From the NCBI RefSeq assembly GCF_008806595.1, contig NZ_VZRB01000015.1, forward strand, positions 62,001 to 126,000: 64,000 nt of DNA. Reading direction: 5' to 3'. Source of the stretch: Streptomyces luteolifulvus (GTDB lineage: Bacteria > Actinomycetota > Actinomycetes > Streptomycetales > Streptomycetaceae). The notes below the pieces were generated by a model, which made no database searches, was not told where the DNA came from, and saw only the letters and a list, made by a program, of their open reading frames with translations. Below, piece by piece: positions 1 through 9,549 of the stretch. Position numbers and translations under genes: made by a program. Each line of letters opens with the position of its first letter. Position 1 is the stretch's first letter.

Positions 1-1580
1 GCCAGCTCCACCACGGTCGAGGCCTGGTCGGCCGCCTTCATCGCGTTGTTCGCGGCCTCGGTGGCCGCGTTCGCCGCCTCGGTGGCCGCTTTGGCGGCGT
101 CCACCGCCTTGCCCGCATCGTCGGCGGCCTTGTTCGCCGCTAGCGCCGCCGCCTCGGCGTGCGCGGCGGTTTCGTTGGCTGCGTCGCGCGACTGCCGGGC
201 GGCCGTGGCGGCCTGCTTGGCGTTGGACTGCGCCACTCCCGCCGCCCGCGTGGCCTGGTCGGCGAGCCGCTTGGCCTTGGCCGCCGCCGCGGCGGCCTCG
301 TCGCCCTTGGCACCCGCCTCGCCGGCCCAGCGGCCCGCGTTCGCGGCGGCGGCAGCAGCCGCCGCCGCGTTCGCACCCGCGCTGGCCGCTGCACCGGCGG
401 CGATCGCCGCCTGGTCGGCTGCGATACCGGCCTGGTCGGCGGCGGTCGCCGCCTTCCGCGCCCCGGAGGCGGCGGCGTTCGCCTTGTCCGCCGCTCGGCG
501 GGCCGCGTCGGCCCGCCCGGCGTCACTGGCCGCCGCGCCCGCGGCCGACCTGGCCACGGATGCCGCGTTGCCGGCCTGGCTGGCGGCGTAGGCCGCCTGC
601 GCTGCCGCCGAGGCGGCCACCCGTGCCGTCGCGTTCGCCGCAGCCGCCGAGGACACCGCCGTACGGGCCGCGGCTGCCGCCCGCTCGGCGGCAGCCGCCG
701 CCCGCGTCGCGGCCGCTGCCGCCCGGCCGGCCGACTCCTTGGACTCCAGCGCCTCCGCCGCGGCGGCCTGCGCGGCCGCCTTCGCCGCCTGCGTTGCCTT
801 CTCCGCCTTGGCCGCCTCTTCCTTGGCGGTCTCGGTCAGCTCCCTGGCGCGCTTCTGCGCCGTGTCGGCGAGTGTGGCCAACTGCGCGACGGTCAGCGTC
901 TCCTGGTCACGCGCGGCCGCGACGGCCCACCCGTCGTCCAGGAAGTCCTGTACGTCCTCGTCGGTGCCGTCCAGCGCCTGTCCCGCGAGCAGCTTCACGT
1001 TCGTGCCGCCGGCGTACATGAGCTGGGCGACCCGGACCCGGTTGTCGTCGGCCCGCGCCTTGTTCTGCCCCGTCTCGATGAACGCGCTCACGTCGTCGGC
1101 CGTGCCGCTCAGCGCCGTGTTGCCGGCCTTCTTCACGCCCGGACCGCCGAGGGCAATGATCTGCCCCGCCTGGACGCGCTGGTCCTCCTCGTAGGCCGCG
1201 GTGAAGCCACCGTCCAGGAAGGCCTGCAGCTCCGTCTCACCGCCGCCCAGCGCGGTGTTGGCCGCCTCCCGTACGCCCGGACCGCCGATGGCCATGATCT
1301 GCGCCACCTCGACCCGCAGGTCCTCCAGCTGGGCGGCCGGCAGGTCCACGTCCATGAACGTCTGGACGTCCTCGATCGAACCCAGCAGGGCCGCCTCGGC
1401 CGCACGCCGGACGCCCTGACCGCCGTACTCCCACTCCATGAGGACGTCGGCTCGCGTGTATTCCGGTACCTCGTCGACCGCCGCGGCAGGACGCAGGTCC
1501 AGGCCCAGAACCATCACCAGGGCGATCAGCGCCGCCACGGAGCCGCGCCAAACCGGCACGGCCCGCAATCTGACACTCAA
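1..1580 (-). CDS. ALF-repeat secreted alanine-rich protein (3' end outside window)
   Basis: Reading the minus strand from a TTG at 1580-1578 gives 526 open codons that run off the window edge. The TTG is preceded by an AGGGAG ribosome-binding site about 8 nt away. The N-terminus has a short basic stretch and a hydrophobic segment (ALIALVMVLGL), a plausible signal peptide. Next come at least four repeats with the pattern A..AL.G...D...F, for example VREAANTALGG..LQAFLD and VKLLAGQALDG..VQDFLDD. This matches the ALF short repeats of Streptomyces secreted proteins. From about residue 225 on, the protein is almost all Ala, Glu, Lys, Arg and Asp with AA-x-x-A spacing, as expected for a long helical or coiled-coil stalk. 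The C-terminus, which would show any enzymatic or toxin domain, is not visible. The long plus-strand open frames here are GC-bias shadows. Function unknown. Confidence 0.75.
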   Translation of the reverse strand, partial: MSVRLRAVPVWRGSVAALIALVMVLGLDLRPAAAVDEVPEYTRADVLMEWEYGGQGVRRAAEAALLGSIEDVQTFMDVDLPAAQLEDLRVEVAQIMAIGGPGVREAANTALGGGETELQAFLDGGFTAAYEEDQRVQAGQIIALGGPGVKKAGNTALSGTADDVSAFIETGQNKARADDNRVRVAQLMYAGGTNVKLLAGQALDGTDEDVQDFLDDGWAVAAARDQETLTVAQLATLADTAQKRARELTETAKEEAAKAEKATQAAKAAAQAAAAEALESKESAGRAAAAATRAAAAAERAAAAARTAVSSAAAANATARVAASAAAQAAYAASQAGNAASVARSAAGAAASDAGRADAARRAADKANAAASGARKAATAADQAGIAADQAAIAAGAAASAGANAAAAAAAAANAGRWAGEAGAKGDEAAAAAAKAKRLADQATRAAGVAQSNAKQAATAARQSRDAANETAAHAEAAALAANKAADDAGKAVDAAKAATEAANAATEAANNAMKAADQASTVVEL

Positions 1581-2051
1581 CGTGTCACTCCCTTGTTCCG
1601 TTGTTCCGTCGAGATTCTGCTCGTTGAATTCAGCACACACTCTTTAACCGCACCATACCGTTTCCATGCCGCATTCAATGGGGCGACCACCGTCGCCCCA
1701 TTAACCAAAACCACCACCTTCGCTCACCTTTCAGGACAACTTTCGTAACCTGTCGTTATCCTTTCTTGATGTAAACCGGTACAACCTTTTGCGAGTGTGA
1801 CTGACTCCATAACGACCCGTCACTTCCCGTCCCATTTAGGGGAGTTCACGAGTGGACAGGCTCAGGGATGCGAGGTTGTATGGGACGCTCAAGCAGTTTT
1901 CCGGCAGGTGGTCAGAGGGCTATTTCATTGCCGGGAGTGGGGGGCTGTGTATTATTTCCGAGTCCTTCACGCCCGTGCGCGAAATGCGTTCCGTCCGGTA
2001 ATTCCTCGTCCGGAGCAACAAGCCAGGATTGTGATGAAGGGACATTTCCCC
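1581..2051. other. divergent intergenic region, relatively AT-rich
   Basis: No gene is supported between the divergent ALF-repeat gene and the small secreted protein. The stretch is visibly more AT-rich than its neighbours, especially 1630-1800, as expected for promoters serving both directions. On the minus strand TTGTAC and GATAAC lie near promoter spacing around 1762-1790, but this is weak. Apart from the 1677-1702 inverted repeat I see no defined element. Confidence 0.4.
1677..1702. other. perfect 11-bp inverted repeat upstream of the ALF-repeat gene
   Basis: AATGGGGCGAC, a CACC loop, then GTCGCCCCATT. The repeat lies about 97 bp upstream of the TTG start at 1580. It could be a 5'-leader hairpin, an operator, or a terminator; no clear T-run follows on either strand. 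Confidence 0.5.
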
Positions 2052-2558
2052 ATGCCGCCGAGAGCGCACCGCAAAAGACTCATAGGCACAGCCATGGCGG
2101 CTCTGGCGGCCGGTGCCCTGGCGTGGGCCGCCACGGTGGGCAGTGCCGCGTCCGGGGCAGCGGTTGCGGTGGCTGACGAGGCTCCCGGCTACGCCGTCGA
2201 GGACTTCGACTACCCGCAGGCGGACAAGATCCTCGCTGAGCAGAACATCCTGCTCAAGCGAGGCGACGGCCACATCGTGCTCGCCGACTGCGCGACCGGT
2301 ACAGGTCAGCTGGAGGTCATGGCCCGTGACAAGAGCAAGGTCTGCTTCGCCGTCAAGGGCAACTCCGGCTGGCTGACCGTGGAGATCCCCTCGGTCTATC
2401 TCATCCGGGGCAACGACTACGCCACCGAGGCGGACCTGACGGTCGGTACCGAGGAAACGACGTACGACATCACCAAGAACACCTGGACCCCCGTGGGTGA
2501 GAGCGCGGACGAGCAGGCCCGTGAGTGGACGCTCCTGGAGCTTCGGACCTCCAAGTAG
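2052..2558 (+). CDS. small secreted protein of unknown function
   Basis: 168 residues from ATG 2052, chosen because GAAGGGA lies 9 nt upstream and a basic-then-hydrophobic signal peptide follows directly (MPPRAHRKRL, then an Ala-rich core to about residue 42). An in-frame ATG at 2034 would add six residues. The open frame extends further upstream but lacks codon bias there. The mature part has three Cys or near-Cys positions (DCATG and VCFAVKG are visible) and alternating hydrophobic residues suggesting a small beta domain. I do not recognise a family. It is followed 58 bp later by the trypsin-fold/FG-GAP gene, so the two may be co-transcribed and co-exported. Confidence 0.7.
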   Translation: MPPRAHRKRLIGTAMAALAAGALAWAATVGSAASGAAVAVADEAPGYAVEDFDYPQADKILAEQNILLKRGDGHIVLADCATGTGQLEVMARDKSKVCFAVKGNSGWLTVEIPSVYLIRGNDYATEADLTVGTEETTYDITKNTWTPVGESADEQAREWTLLELRTSK

Positions 2559-2616
2559 CGCCCCGCCGAGCCCTCCTGCCCGAATCCGCCACCACCCACA
2601 CCAGGGAACCGATCTC

Positions 2617-4830
2617 ATGACCTACGCCAGACCTGTGCGCCTCGCCGCACTGACCTTGGGCGCCGCCCTGCTCACGGCCGGCCCCGCCGCCGCCGTCACC
2701 GGCCCCTCCGTCGCCGACACCACCTATGCCTACGCCGCCCAGATCACCGTCGGCGACCACGACCGGGGCTGCTCCGGCGTCCTGGTCGACCGCGAGTGGC
2801 TGCTCACCGCCGCCAGCTGCTTCGCCGACGACCCGGCCGCGAGCCTGACCGTGCCCGCGGGCAAGCCGGCCCTGAAGACCACCGCGGTCGTCGGCCGCTC
2901 CGATCTGTCGGGCACCGCCGGCGCGGTCCGCCAGATCGTCGAGCTGGTCCCGCGCACCGACCGCGACGCGGTCCTGGCCCGCCTGAACCGCCCGGTCACC
3001 AACGTCGCCCCGATCGCCCTGGCCACCGCAGCGCCCACCCCCGGCGAGACACTCACGCTGGCCGGCTACGGCCGCACCGCGAGCGAATGGGCACCGCTGA
3101 GCCTGCACACCGGCCCCTTCACCGTGGACACCGCCGCCACCACGACCGCCTCGGTCACGGGGACGGACGGCGTGGCCGCGTGCATGGGCGACACCGGCGG
3201 TCCCCTCGTCCGGGTCAGTGACGGCACGGCCCAACTGGCCGCGCTGGGCAGCCGGTCGTACCAGGGCGGCTGCTACGGCATCGATGCCGCCGAGACCAGA
3301 ACCGGCGGCATCGTCACACGCGTGGACGACCTGGCCTCCTGGGTGAACTCCACCACCGGCGCGGTCCGCGTCACCGACTTCAACTGCGACGGCGTCGAGG
3401 ACACCGCGGTCTCCGACCCCAAGGCGGCAGTCGGCGGGAACGACGGCGCCGGTGTCGTCCGGGTCGTCTACGGCGGAGGCAAGGGAACCGCCGAGATCAA
3501 CCAGGACCTGGACTGGGTGCCGGGCGGCGCCGAGGCGGGCGACTGGTTCGGCGAGAGCATCGCGACCGTCGACCACAACGAGGACGGCTGCACCGACCTG
3601 GTCGTCGGCACCCCGTCGGAGGACCTGGGCTCCGTGGCCGACGCGGGCATGGCCGACGTCCTGTACGGCGCGCCGAACGGCATCGGCACCGGTGCGGTGA
3701 AGGACACCCACCTCGAGCAGGAGACCGGCACCGGGTCCATCGGCGGCTCGAAGCCCGAGACCGGTGACCGGATGGGCCAGGCCCTGGCCGCCGGCACCAC
3801 CGCCTCCGGCGAACCGTTCCTGGTGATCGGCGCACCGGGCGAAGCCATCGGGTCCGTGGCCAAGGCAGGCGTCGCGTTCTACGTGCGCGACAGCACCAGC
3901 ATCGGTATCACGACCGCCAACGTCAGCATCACCCAGGACAGCACGGGCGTGCCCGGTGCCGTGGAGGCGAACGACGCCTTCGGCGCCAGCATCGCGGCCG
4001 ACGCCAACCACATCGCCATCGGCGCCCCGAGCGAAGCCATCGGCACCCACGCCAACGCGGGCAACGTGGCGGTCTTCTCCCACCGGCTCAACTCCGAGAA
4101 CCGCCCGACCGCGCTCTTCGGCCTGGACCAGGACCTGGACACGGTCGCCGGAACCGCCGAGGCGGGCGACCAGTTCGGCAGGTCCCTCGCGCTGGTGGCC
4201 CACCGCCCCTCCGGAGCGGCCGCCGCCACCGACTCCATCCTCGCGGTCGGTTCCCCCGGCGAGGACCTGGACATCTCCGGCGACGACAAGGCCGACGCCG
4301 GCAACGTGCTCACCTTCCGCATCACCGCTGCAGGGACGTACACCCAGCTGAACAACTACTTCTCGGGTACCGCCTCCGACGACGTGGCCGGCACCTCCGA
4401 GGCCGGCGACCGCTTCGGCCAAACCCTCGCCGCCGTCAACACGGCACCCCGCTCGGTCAGCGCCACAGCGACGATGAAGCTCGCCGTCGGCATCCCGGGC
4501 GAGGCTGTCGGTACGGCCGCCAAGGCCGGCGCCCTCACCACCTTCTCGCTGCTCGGCTCGCCCGGCGCGAACGACCGTTGGATCGAGGCCGGCACCTCGG
4601 GCATCCCCGGCCCGGCAGGCGCCGACCAGCAACTGGGCTCGAGCATCCACTACACCGGAACCAGGCTGTACGTCGGCATGCCCTACGGCCCGTCCACCTA
4701 CGGCACGCTGCGCGCCCTGCCCCTGTCCAACGTAACGGCCGGCGGCACCAACGCGGCGATCACCACCTACCAGCCCGGCACCGGAGGCCTCCCCGCCGCC
4801 GGCAGCCGCTTCGGCTACGCGGCGCGGTAG
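2617..4830 (+). CDS. secreted trypsin-fold/FG-GAP repeat protein, predicted inactive protease homologue
   Basis: 737 residues from ATG 2617, with AGGGAA 8 nt upstream. A signal peptide spans about residues 1-26. Residues 30-250 resemble an S1 trypsin domain, but the catalytic His position is Ser67 (TAASC instead of TAAHC) and the nucleophile position reads GDTGGP with Thr193 instead of Ser. The Asp region (RDAVLARL) is present. Residues about 255-735 are repeats of the FG-GAP/integrin-propeller type, each with a GD.FG.S.A segment and an A.G.PGE segment. Several DxNxDG-like loops (NCDGVED, NEDGCTD) suggest calcium binding. Known of the family: FG-GAP repeats form beta-propellers. Inferred: a cell-exterior binding protein rather than a protease. 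An apparently active relative sits at 45368. Confidence 0.85.
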   Translation: MTYARPVRLAALTLGAALLTAGPAAAVTGPSVADTTYAYAAQITVGDHDRGCSGVLVDREWLLTAASCFADDPAASLTVPAGKPALKTTAVVGRSDLSGTAGAVRQIVELVPRTDRDAVLARLNRPVTNVAPIALATAAPTPGETLTLAGYGRTASEWAPLSLHTGPFTVDTAATTTASVTGTDGVAACMGDTGGPLVRVSDGTAQLAALGSRSYQGGCYGIDAAETRTGGIVTRVDDLASWVNSTTGAVRVTDFNCDGVEDTAVSDPKAAVGGNDGAGVVRVVYGGGKGTAEINQDLDWVPGGAEAGDWFGESIATVDHNEDGCTDLVVGTPSEDLGSVADAGMADVLYGAPNGIGTGAVKDTHLEQETGTGSIGGSKPETGDRMGQALAAGTTASGEPFLVIGAPGEAIGSVAKAGVAFYVRDSTSIGITTANVSITQDSTGVPGAVEANDAFGASIAADANHIAIGAPSEAIGTHANAGNVAVFSHRLNSENRPTALFGLDQDLDTVAGTAEAGDQFGRSLALVAHRPSGAAAATDSILAVGSPGEDLDISGDDKADAGNVLTFRITAAGTYTQLNNYFSGTASDDVAGTSEAGDRFGQTLAAVNTAPRSVSATATMKLAVGIPGEAVGTAAKAGALTTFSLLGSPGANDRWIEAGTSGIPGPAGADQQLGSSIHYTGTRLYVGMPYGPSTYGTLRALPLSNVTAGGTNAAITTYQPGTGGLPAAGSRFGYAAR

Positions 4831-4860
4831 TGCGGTAGCCCGTCGGTCCGTTTGATCCGG

Positions 4861-4904
4861 AACTGGAGAGGGCTCCCGACACAGGTCGGGGGCCCTCTCC
4901 AGTT
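4861..4904 (+). terminator. terminator hairpin after the trypsin-fold/FG-GAP gene
   Basis: AACTGGAGAGGG pairs perfectly with CCCTCTCCAGTT, and the loop contains a second small pairing (CCCGAC with GTCGGG). It begins 30 bp after the stop codon. No long T-run follows, as is usual in Streptomyces. Confidence 0.75.
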
Positions 4905-5938
4905 CTCAGTGGTTCGGCCATGACTTCTGCGCGACCAGTAGATGGCTCGTGTATCCGTGGCGCTCCGCGTCACACTGACATCGTCCTGAGGGTGATCTCC
5001 AGCCGGGTCGCCACGGAAGAGAACCGCCACTCCGAGGGCGTGGTGAGCTCTTCCCCGCGCCACGAGCGCATCCTCCTGTCCCTTGCCGTGGCGCTGATGG
5101 AGGCGATGGGCATTCACACGCAGTTCACCGCCGACCCCTGCCAGCGGGACGGCCGCCGTCGGGGGCTTTGTAGTGGCCCCCGACAAGGAGGCTGTCATTG
5201 CCAACTGGGTTCGTGGCGACGAGATGTGGCAGGTCGACGTGACGGCCAGGTCGATCACGCTGGTCTCTGGCGAGTGCCCCCGGCGGGGGACACGGGGCAT
5301 GGGGACGCGCGGCACCATGGGCCGACGCTGGTGAGCTGGTGATCCAGATGGCCGTCCCGGTGAATCGAGCGGGCATGTAGGCGATCGGCGCTCCGGTCGC
5401 AGTGTGTGGGGGCTGCCCCTTGCGGCCCCCTGCCGCACCCCAGTGTCCTGGAACGGAGTGATCTTCGGGCCCGATCTGGTGTGGCGCCGCGCCCACCTAG
5501 CCATCCTCACGCAGATCAAGTGAGGTGCCTGACGGTGCGTTCCGGGACGCGACCACGACGGGCAAGCCAGTCACCCAGTGGGAGGTCGCCGGGCTTCAGG
5601 AACGGATGAGTGTACGGGCTGATCAGGGTCCGGGTCCGCGAGGAGGCCGAGCCCCACCTCGTCGAGGTTCACGTCGGCGACCGTCACCTTGTCCAACGTA
5701 TGGGCCAAGGCGGGTTCGTCGCGTATGAACGGGTGGCCCAGTTGTTGATCGCGAACACGGCGAGTGCCTCGTGGCCTCCCGGTAGCTGCCCACCGGCAGG
5801 ATCGCCCGCCTGCCGCGTTCGTTGGCGATCTTCACCATTTTCCGTTCCACGGGGGTCGGTCCACAGCCGCTGCCAGGAGAGCCCGAGCCTGCTCGCCATC
5901 GCCCGTGCCGCCGCCGGCCTGGTCTTGGGCTCCGTGAG
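4905..5938. pseudogene. decayed coding region at the left edge of the defence island
   Basis: No intact gene is supported. On the plus strand, codon-biased protein-like stretches change frame. 5000-5140 reads like RHERILLSLAVALMEAMG. 5165-5260 continues in another frame with FVVAPDKEAVIANWVRGDEM, then degenerates. A further piece ending at 5520 reads WRRAHLAILTQIK then stop. On the minus strand 5590-5850 shows DKVTVADVNLDEVGLGLL and RGRRAILPVGSYREA in different frames. The first plus-strand pieces resemble, from memory, the C-terminal part of a Streptomyces XRE-type regulator, but I am not sure. The region looks like remnants of two or more genes broken by frameshifts at an island boundary. 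Confidence 0.5.
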
Positions 5939-8068
5939 TTAAAGATCAGTGAATCTCACGGCCTCGCGGAGCAAAGCGGCTGCACCGTCCAGGTCGGCCA
6001 ACCGGGCCGCGAGTGTTGCTTCGGCAAGACGCAGTGGGAGGGCCGCATTGAACTTCAGTCCGGCCAGCGCACGGGGGTCCACCGCCGGGAGGCACAGGTG
6101 GCGGACGGCGTCCGCGGTTGCCTTCTTCCATTCTTGGGGCGTGATGTCCTCGCGCAGCCGCACGTAGGTGTCGGTGGGGCGCTGAAGCGGATCGGCGATG
6201 GTGGAGAGGGTGGCGGCCAGAGTGGCGTTGGTGCGATAGCCGGCCCAGGTCCACCACCGGACATTCGTGTCGCGGCCTCCCCGCATGATGACGGTCCCGT
6301 CGCCGTACACGAACTCGGCGCTCTCGTCGCGCACGCGAGCGAGGGCACTTTCGGCACGGCGGGTGAGCCTGACCGGAGGGGTCGCGCCGAGCAGGATGTC
6401 GCGGGCTGCCCGTGTCAGCTCGTACGACGAGGTACGCGTAAGGCCGACGCCTCCCCACCGAGCCCGCCCGCCACTTTCCACGGGCTCGACGAAGCAGCGG
6501 CGGCGCGACCAGTCGATGTACGTCACCTGCCAGCTGCGCCCGGCGAGCAGAAGTCGGCGAGGGCCGACGACCTCGTCCGTGAGCAGCACGGGATCTGTGG
6601 TGCCGATCTCGGTGCGGCCCGACAGCACAGTGAACTCGGGGGCGGCGGTGAAGACGGCGGTGAGGTCCATGAAGTGCCGGTAGCCGAACCGATTTTCGGC
6701 CTCTGGGCCGATGAACAGAAGTTCGCCGTCCCGGTCCAGGTAGCCCTCCTCAACCAAGTGGCGCACGATCGGCTCGGCGGAAGGGCCGAATGGACCGAGG
6801 CCTCCCCACCACTCCTGCCACAGCCGGTCACCGACCCGGTGCTCCTGGAGGCAGAGCGCCAGCACCTGTTGCGCGACGATGTGCCGGGGCTCCGCAGGAG
6901 CGATGACCGGCTCCACCCAGCCGCGCGACCAGAGCAGCAGAAGTGCCGCCGCGGACAGGAGGCTGGCGTCGTCGGTGGCGAGGAACAGGCAGTTGCGGCT
7001 GGATCCGGGCCGTCGACCGGTGCGGCCCAGTCTTTGCAGGAACGAGGCCACGGTGCTCGGCGCATCGATCTGGACGACCCGGTCGAGGTCGCCGACATCG
7101 ATGCCCAGTTCCAGGGTGCTGGTGGAGACGATCACGCAGTCGCGAGCCTCGGCGAAGGCTTCCTCAGCCCGACGCCGCTCGTCTGCGGACAGCGAGGCGT
7201 GGGACAGGAAAGTGGTCACGCCCTTCGCACGCAGCGCCGCGCCGAGCTCCTCGACCTGCTTGCGCGATTCGCAGAAGACCAGTCGTTTCTCGCCCCGGTG
7301 CAATGCCGCGATCACTGTCGCCGCATTGGCCAGGGACCCCACATAGTCGAGCTGGACATCCCCGGGCGGGGGCAGTTTCCGTACCGTCTCCTTCAGGTGC
7401 GGGGCGACGACCTGTGCCGTGCGCCGCCCGGCCTTTGCTCCCTGCAACCAGGTGAGCAGCTCCTCCGGGTTACCCACGGTCGCCGACAGGCCGACGCGCT
7501 GTACCGGGCGACCGGCCACCCGCTCCAGTCGTTCCAGCACAGCCAGCAGATGCCATCCCCGGTCGTCGCCCGCGAAGGCGTGCACCTCGTCGACGACGAT
7601 CGCCCGCAGCCCGGAGAAGAACGCCCGGTGGTCGACGTTGGCGCTGACCAGCATGGCCTCCAGGGACTCGGGAGTGGTCAGCAGCACGTCCGGCCGTTCG
7701 CGCAGGATGCGCTTGCGGCGGGAGTGTGTGACATCGCCATGCCAGTGCGCGGCTGTGCGCCCCAGCCAGGAGGTGTACGTCTCCAGCCGGGGCAGCAGGT
7801 TGTTGAGCAGCGCCTTCAGCGGACATACGTAGAGAACCGAGGTGCCGTCCCAATTCTCCTGCGCCATCCGCGACAGCAAGGGGAAGCACGCGGCTTCGGT
7901 CTTCCCACCTGCGGTGGGGGCGATCAGGACGGCGTCCGCCCCATCTGTCAGGGGCGTGATCGCCTCCTCCTGGAGGGTCCGCAGGCGGGGCCAGCCCAGG
8001 GTGTTCACGACGTGGTGGACCAACCCCGGGTGAAGCAGGTCCATAGGGTCGGGCGCCACGTCGCTCAC
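5939..8068 (-). CDS. brxHI: BrxHI-type DEAD/DEAH helicase of BREX type 2
   Basis: 709 residues from GTG 8068. It carries the SF2 helicase motif I in PTAGGKT (residues 51-57), a DEVH Walker B box near residue 164, SAT (LSATVGN), and motif VI QRLGRTGRR. The overall layout is Lhr-like: two RecA domains and a roughly 300-residue C-terminal extension. It is the last gene of the minus-strand BREX cluster and overlaps brxD by 4 nt (GTGA), implying translational coupling. In BREX type 2 the helicase BrxHI accompanies PglW, X, Y, Z and BrxD. Its exact biochemical role is not settled, and the substrate is presumed to be DNA. The assignment rests on motifs plus context and is strong. Confidence 0.9.
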   Translation of the reverse strand: MSDVAPDPMDLLHPGLVHHVVNTLGWPRLRTLQEEAITPLTDGADAVLIAPTAGGKTEAACFPLLSRMAQENWDGTSVLYVCPLKALLNNLLPRLETYTSWLGRTAAHWHGDVTHSRRKRILRERPDVLLTTPESLEAMLVSANVDHRAFFSGLRAIVVDEVHAFAGDDRGWHLLAVLERLERVAGRPVQRVGLSATVGNPEELLTWLQGAKAGRRTAQVVAPHLKETVRKLPPPGDVQLDYVGSLANAATVIAALHRGEKRLVFCESRKQVEELGAALRAKGVTTFLSHASLSADERRRAEEAFAEARDCVIVSTSTLELGIDVGDLDRVVQIDAPSTVASFLQRLGRTGRRPGSSRNCLFLATDDASLLSAAALLLLWSRGWVEPVIAPAEPRHIVAQQVLALCLQEHRVGDRLWQEWWGGLGPFGPSAEPIVRHLVEEGYLDRDGELLFIGPEAENRFGYRHFMDLTAVFTAAPEFTVLSGRTEIGTTDPVLLTDEVVGPRRLLLAGRSWQVTYIDWSRRRCFVEPVESGGRARWGGVGLTRTSSYELTRAARDILLGATPPVRLTRRAESALARVRDESAEFVYGDGTVIMRGGRDTNVRWWTWAGYRTNATLAATLSTIADPLQRPTDTYVRLREDITPQEWKKATADAVRHLCLPAVDPRALAGLKFNAALPLRLAEATLAARLADLDGAAALLREAVRFTDL

Positions 8069-9402
8069 GGGAGGTCCAGTTCGACATCGTCGGCGCTGTC
8101 CACCGCCGCCGAGTTGCGTTCGACCTCGGTCAGCTCCGAGGCGTTCACCGTGAGTGCGTAGTGCTTGCGCGGATCGAAGTCCTCGAACTGGTCCACACGG
8201 TCGAGGACGTCGCCGACGAGCTTCTTGAGGAACAGACGAGGCGCTACCCCCACCTTGCCCCCCAGTGCCCCGCCGACGGCCTTGGCCAGATCGGCGACAT
8301 ATACGTCGTCTGTGATCTCCTTGACTCGCTCGGCCGATGAAGCTCCGGACGCATACAGGTCCCTGATGGTCAGCCCGAGACCGATCAGCGAGTCCAGAGT
8401 GAAGCCCGGCAGCCTGAGTTGCACGGCACGCGGGTTGTCGAAGCGCGGATCGGTGGTGAAGTCGGTGGCCAGCCTCTGGGCCAGCGGAGCCAGACGCTGC
8501 ACGCCCTGTCGGCCGTCGTAGAACGCCGGCGTGCCGGTGATCAGCAGATAGAGGCCGGGGAAGCGTCCGGAGTGCACCTCGTCGATGAGCTGGCGCAGTG
8601 CGTTAAGCGCCTTGTCACGGGCATCGGAGCGGACCCGCTGCAGGGTTTCCACCTCGTCCAGCACGACGAACAGGCCCGCGTGCCCGGAGTCGCGCAGCAC
8701 GGTGAGCAGCCCCTGCAGGAACCCCAGGGCGCCGAAATGGTCGAGGTCGCCGCGCACCCCGGCGGACCTGCGGGCCGCCGCAGCCACATGCGGTTGTCCG
8801 CCCAGCCACGCCATGACGGCCGAGGCGGTGGCCTCGTCTCCCGACTCGAGGGCCGCACGGTAACCCCGCAACGCCGTCGCGAACGACGGGGCGTGCCGGG
8901 ACACCTCGGTGAGCCGGTCCGTCATCAGCCGCTCGACCTTCGCAGGCAGGTCCTCCTCGGACGCACCCGCGGCGAGGGCGTCCTCCTCAAGGGCGTAGAA
9001 CCACGCATCCACGACCGGCCGCAGCGCGCTCGGGGGGAATCCGGGCGTGGTCAGCCGCTCGGTGAGGCGGCGGTAGACGGTCTCCAGCTTGTGCAGCGGG
9101 GTCTCGGTCTCCGAGACCTGGATCTCGGCGACGGCGAAGCCACGCCGCTTGGCCCGCTCCCCGAGCCACCGTGCGAAGAAGGTCTTGCCCGACCCGTACT
9201 CGCCGCGTACGGCCTTGAACACGGACGCGCCCGACGCCACCGCGTCGAGCTCGGCGTCCAGCGCACTCTGGAACCGGTCCAGGCCGGTAGCCAGCAGGTC
9301 GAGCCCGCTCTCCGGGACGGCTCCCCGGCGCAGCGCGTCGATCACGTCGCGGCGCCTGGCGGCACTGACGGGTCCGTTTCGGCCGGGGCTGTCTGTACTC
9401 AC
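8065..9402 (-). CDS. brxD: BrxD, AAA-type ATPase of BREX type 2
   Basis: 445 residues from GTG 9402, with GGGAG about 10 nt upstream. An upstream in-frame start at 9462 is possible but adds an unconvincing N-terminus. Walker A is GEYGSGKT (residues 67-74) and Walker B is VVLDEVETL near residue 245. A C-terminal helical region contains VGVAPRLFLKKLVGD. Length and motifs fit the BrxD family of BREX-2 ATP-binding proteins. It overlaps brxHI by 4 nt. It is separated from pglZ by the antiparallel DUF262/CBS cassette, so brxD-brxHI needs its own promoter in the 9403-9640 divergent region. Confidence 0.9.
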   Translation of the reverse strand: MSTDSPGRNGPVSAARRRDVIDALRRGAVPESGLDLLATGLDRFQSALDAELDAVASGASVFKAVRGEYGSGKTFFARWLGERAKRRGFAVAEIQVSETETPLHKLETVYRRLTERLTTPGFPPSALRPVVDAWFYALEEDALAAGASEEDLPAKVERLMTDRLTEVSRHAPSFATALRGYRAALESGDEATASAVMAWLGGQPHVAAAARRSAGVRGDLDHFGALGFLQGLLTVLRDSGHAGLFVVLDEVETLQRVRSDARDKALNALRQLIDEVHSGRFPGLYLLITGTPAFYDGRQGVQRLAPLAQRLATDFTTDPRFDNPRAVQLRLPGFTLDSLIGLGLTIRDLYASGASSAERVKEITDDVYVADLAKAVGGALGGKVGVAPRLFLKKLVGDVLDRVDQFEDFDPRKHYALTVNASELTEVERNSAAVDSADDVELDLP

Positions 9403-9549
9403 CCCGACAGTCTCCCATCGGCTTGGGGCCACGAGGGCACAGGGAGAAATGGGCGGCACCATAGTGCGTTTGGACCGCAGTGCGGACGGATTCTCCGGCC
9501 GGCTCCGGATCGCCGATGCTGGTGTCTGGCAGCGGCGTCGGTGAATGCC

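Noticed and set aside
159..1748. 529-codon open frame on the plus strand opposite the ALF-repeat gene
   Set aside because: Arg/Gly-rich translation without domain signal; mirror of the Ala-rich minus-strand gene in very high GC.
2470..4650. 726-codon minus-strand frame across the trypsin/FG-GAP gene
   Set aside because: Low-complexity Gly/Ala/Arg/Val translation; the plus strand has a signal peptide and clear repeats.
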